A DNA stretch of 7,753 nucleotides from an uncultured Oscillospiraceae bacterium. Its GTDB lineage: Bacteria > Bacillota > Clostridia > Oscillospirales > Acutalibacteraceae. Positions 7,527 through 7,753 of this stretch are shown piece after piece. The notes beneath the pieces are model-generated. The model saw only the letters and a program-made list of their open reading frames with translations, did not search any database and was not told the origin of the DNA. Numbering within the stretch: the first letter of the stretch is position 1; every line of letters begins with the position of its first letter. Both the position numbers and the translations under genes were made by a program. The stretch is taken from positions 1 through 7,753 of the forward strand of contig URYV01000073.1 in the NCBI GenBank assembly GCA_900552285.1, read 5' to 3'.

Positions 7527-7600
7527 TATTTTTCCTTTCTGAAAGCACAGTCGGTTTTATCGCAATATTCGCAGCCATTACTGCCGTTAGGGTTAGGGGA
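7526..7600 (-). CDS. C-terminal tail of the gene upstream of metH (possibly the MetH reactivation protein), cut off
   Basis: The frame ending in TAA at 7528-7526 shares its last A with the metH ATG. Reading backwards it stays open for 24 codons to the GATC at 7599-7602. The tail contains a Pro-Asn repeat, then GSNGCEYCDKTDCAFR and a short Lys/Glu end. The CX2CX4C pattern followed by an aromatic residue and Arg looks like a small metal-binding C-terminus, not random DNA, and the stop/start overlap with metH is typical of a real operon gene. Clostridia with a short MetH often encode the missing reactivation domain as a separate protein next to metH, and a cysteine-rich end would fit my recollection of such proteins. 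This identification is inferred from context. A methylenetetrahydrofolate reductase or an unrelated Fe-S protein are alternatives. The rest of the gene is missing because the sequence changes origin at the GATC. Confidence 0.55.
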   Translation of the reverse strand, partial: SPNPNGSNGCEYCDKTDCAFRKEK

Positions 7601-7602
7601 TC
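7599..7602. other. Probable chimeric junction at GATC
   Basis: To the left the minus strand carries the tail of a metH-linked gene with the composition of the rest of the window. To the right it carries the start of a xylose isomerase gene in DNA of about 31% GC. The two reading frames run up to this point from opposite sides, are not in phase with each other, and neither continues sensibly across it: the isomerase frame stops 2 codons later (TAA at 7595-7593). The exact join could lie a few bases either side; NPM, coded CCG ATG, would share the bases CCGAT with the other side. Confidence 0.75.
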
Positions 7603-7670
7603 GGGTTTTTGCTCTCTACACCTTCAAATTTGATTTTTCCAATACCCGGAAAGTACTCTTTTGTTGCCAT
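7602..7670 (-). pseudogene. xylA: 5' fragment of a xylose isomerase gene, Bacteroides type
   Basis: Xylose isomerase converts D-xylose to D-xylulose. The 23 codons from ATG at 7670 read MATKEYFPGIGKIKFEG followed by VESKNP. This closely matches the N-terminus I recall for Bacteroides xylose isomerases, where the next residues are (M/L)AF(R/K)YYD. Here the frame leaves the family after NP, gives Ile-Pro and stops at TAA 7595-7593, so only the first few percent of a protein of about 440 residues is present. There is no strong Shine-Dalgarno before the ATG, only A-rich sequence, which suits Bacteroidetes and is unlike the AAGGAG sites of the other genes here. The fragment runs to the join at GATC. 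It cannot make a functional enzyme as it stands. Confidence 0.82.
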
Positions 7671-7706
7671 AATATCTTTGTTTTATAAGTTAATGAATTG
7701 TTATAT
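7671..7706 (-). promoter_or_regulatory. AT-rich spacer before the xylA fragment
   Basis: Thirty-six bases, almost all A and T, separate the stop of the probable xylulokinase from the xylA ATG. I see no hairpin, no Shine-Dalgarno and no clear Bacteroidetes promoter (TTTG ... TAnnTTTG). It most likely acts as a leader or translation-start region within a xylB-xylA operon. Confidence 0.4.
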
Positions 7707-7753
7707 TTAATTGTTTGTTGATTTTTCGAGACATTCTTTCCAACGTGCGTATG
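7707..7753 (-). CDS. xylB: C-terminal end of a probable xylulokinase, partial
   Basis: On the minus strand, one frame entering from the right edge reads YARWKECLEKSTNN and then TAA (7709-7707). Xylulokinases phosphorylate D-xylulose, the product of xylose isomerase, and their C-terminal helix often contains a Y-x-x-W/R-W-K-like segment. In Bacteroides, xylB lies directly upstream of xylA in the same direction, which is the arrangement seen here. Fourteen residues are too few for a firm call. The assignment rests on the short motif plus the adjacent xylA start. Confidence 0.45.
   Translation of the reverse strand, partial: YARWKECLEKSTNN

Noticed and set aside
7587..7598. Two copies of TTAGGG, resembling a eukaryotic telomere repeat
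   Set aside because: On the minus strand these bases are codons for Pro-Asn-Pro-Asn in the open tail of the gene upstream of metH. Two copies in a coding frame are explained without a telomere.
7526..7753. A cobalamin or SAM riboswitch upstream of metH
   Set aside because: The bases directly upstream of metH are coding (the tail of another gene), and beyond 7600 the DNA is a xylose operon fragment. No riboswitch core is visible; any leader of this operon lies outside the window.

Overview
This window is mostly ordinary central metabolism from a bacterium that looks like a member of the Clostridia (Firmicutes). The clues are a single-chain PurL of the clostridial type, strong AAGGAG/GGAGG ribosome binding sites, a methionine synthase that lacks the C-terminal reactivation domain, and an Rrf2 regulator with a CX7CX5C cysteine pattern. 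No genus can be named from the sequence alone. The most striking observations are at the two ends, where the DNA does not appear to belong to the same molecule or is damaged.

Layout, plus strand. Bases 1 to about 60 are GC-rich and do not read as PurL in the frame of the gene that follows. From about base 66 to 1316 lies the 3' part of purL (end of the synthase core plus the complete glutaminase domain). Ten bases later comes fhs (formate-tetrahydrofolate ligase, 1327-2997), whose Shine-Dalgarno overlaps the purL stop. A hairpin (3005-3034) separates it from an IMP dehydrogenase gene (3084-4595). That enzyme is colinear, residue for residue at every active-site position I can check, with the IMP dehydrogenase of the parasitic protist Tritrichomonas foetus. 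A bidirectional terminator (4617-4655) closes the plus-strand genes.

Layout, minus strand. Reading from the right, the genes are the last 24 codons of an unidentified gene ending in a cysteine motif (7526-7600, possibly the separate MetH reactivation protein), metH (7526-5124, start overlapping the previous stop), and an Rrf2-family regulator (5118-4690, five bases after metH). These are tightly coupled and look like one operon running into the shared terminator.

Right edge. Beyond a GATC at 7599-7602 the DNA drops to about 31% GC. On the minus strand it reads as the end of a probable xylulokinase gene followed by the first 23 codons of a xylose isomerase of the Bacteroides type. This sits directly against the cut-off tail of the gene upstream of metH. 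The simplest reading is a chimeric join (assembly, amplification or cloning); a genuine recombination is less likely.

Together the intact genes serve purine synthesis and one-carbon metabolism. PurL makes FGAM, Fhs charges tetrahydrofolate with formate to supply the 10-formyl donor for purine ring closure, IMP dehydrogenase takes IMP toward GMP, and MetH drains methyl-tetrahydrofolate into methionine. I found no RNA genes, CRISPR arrays, transposons or defence systems.
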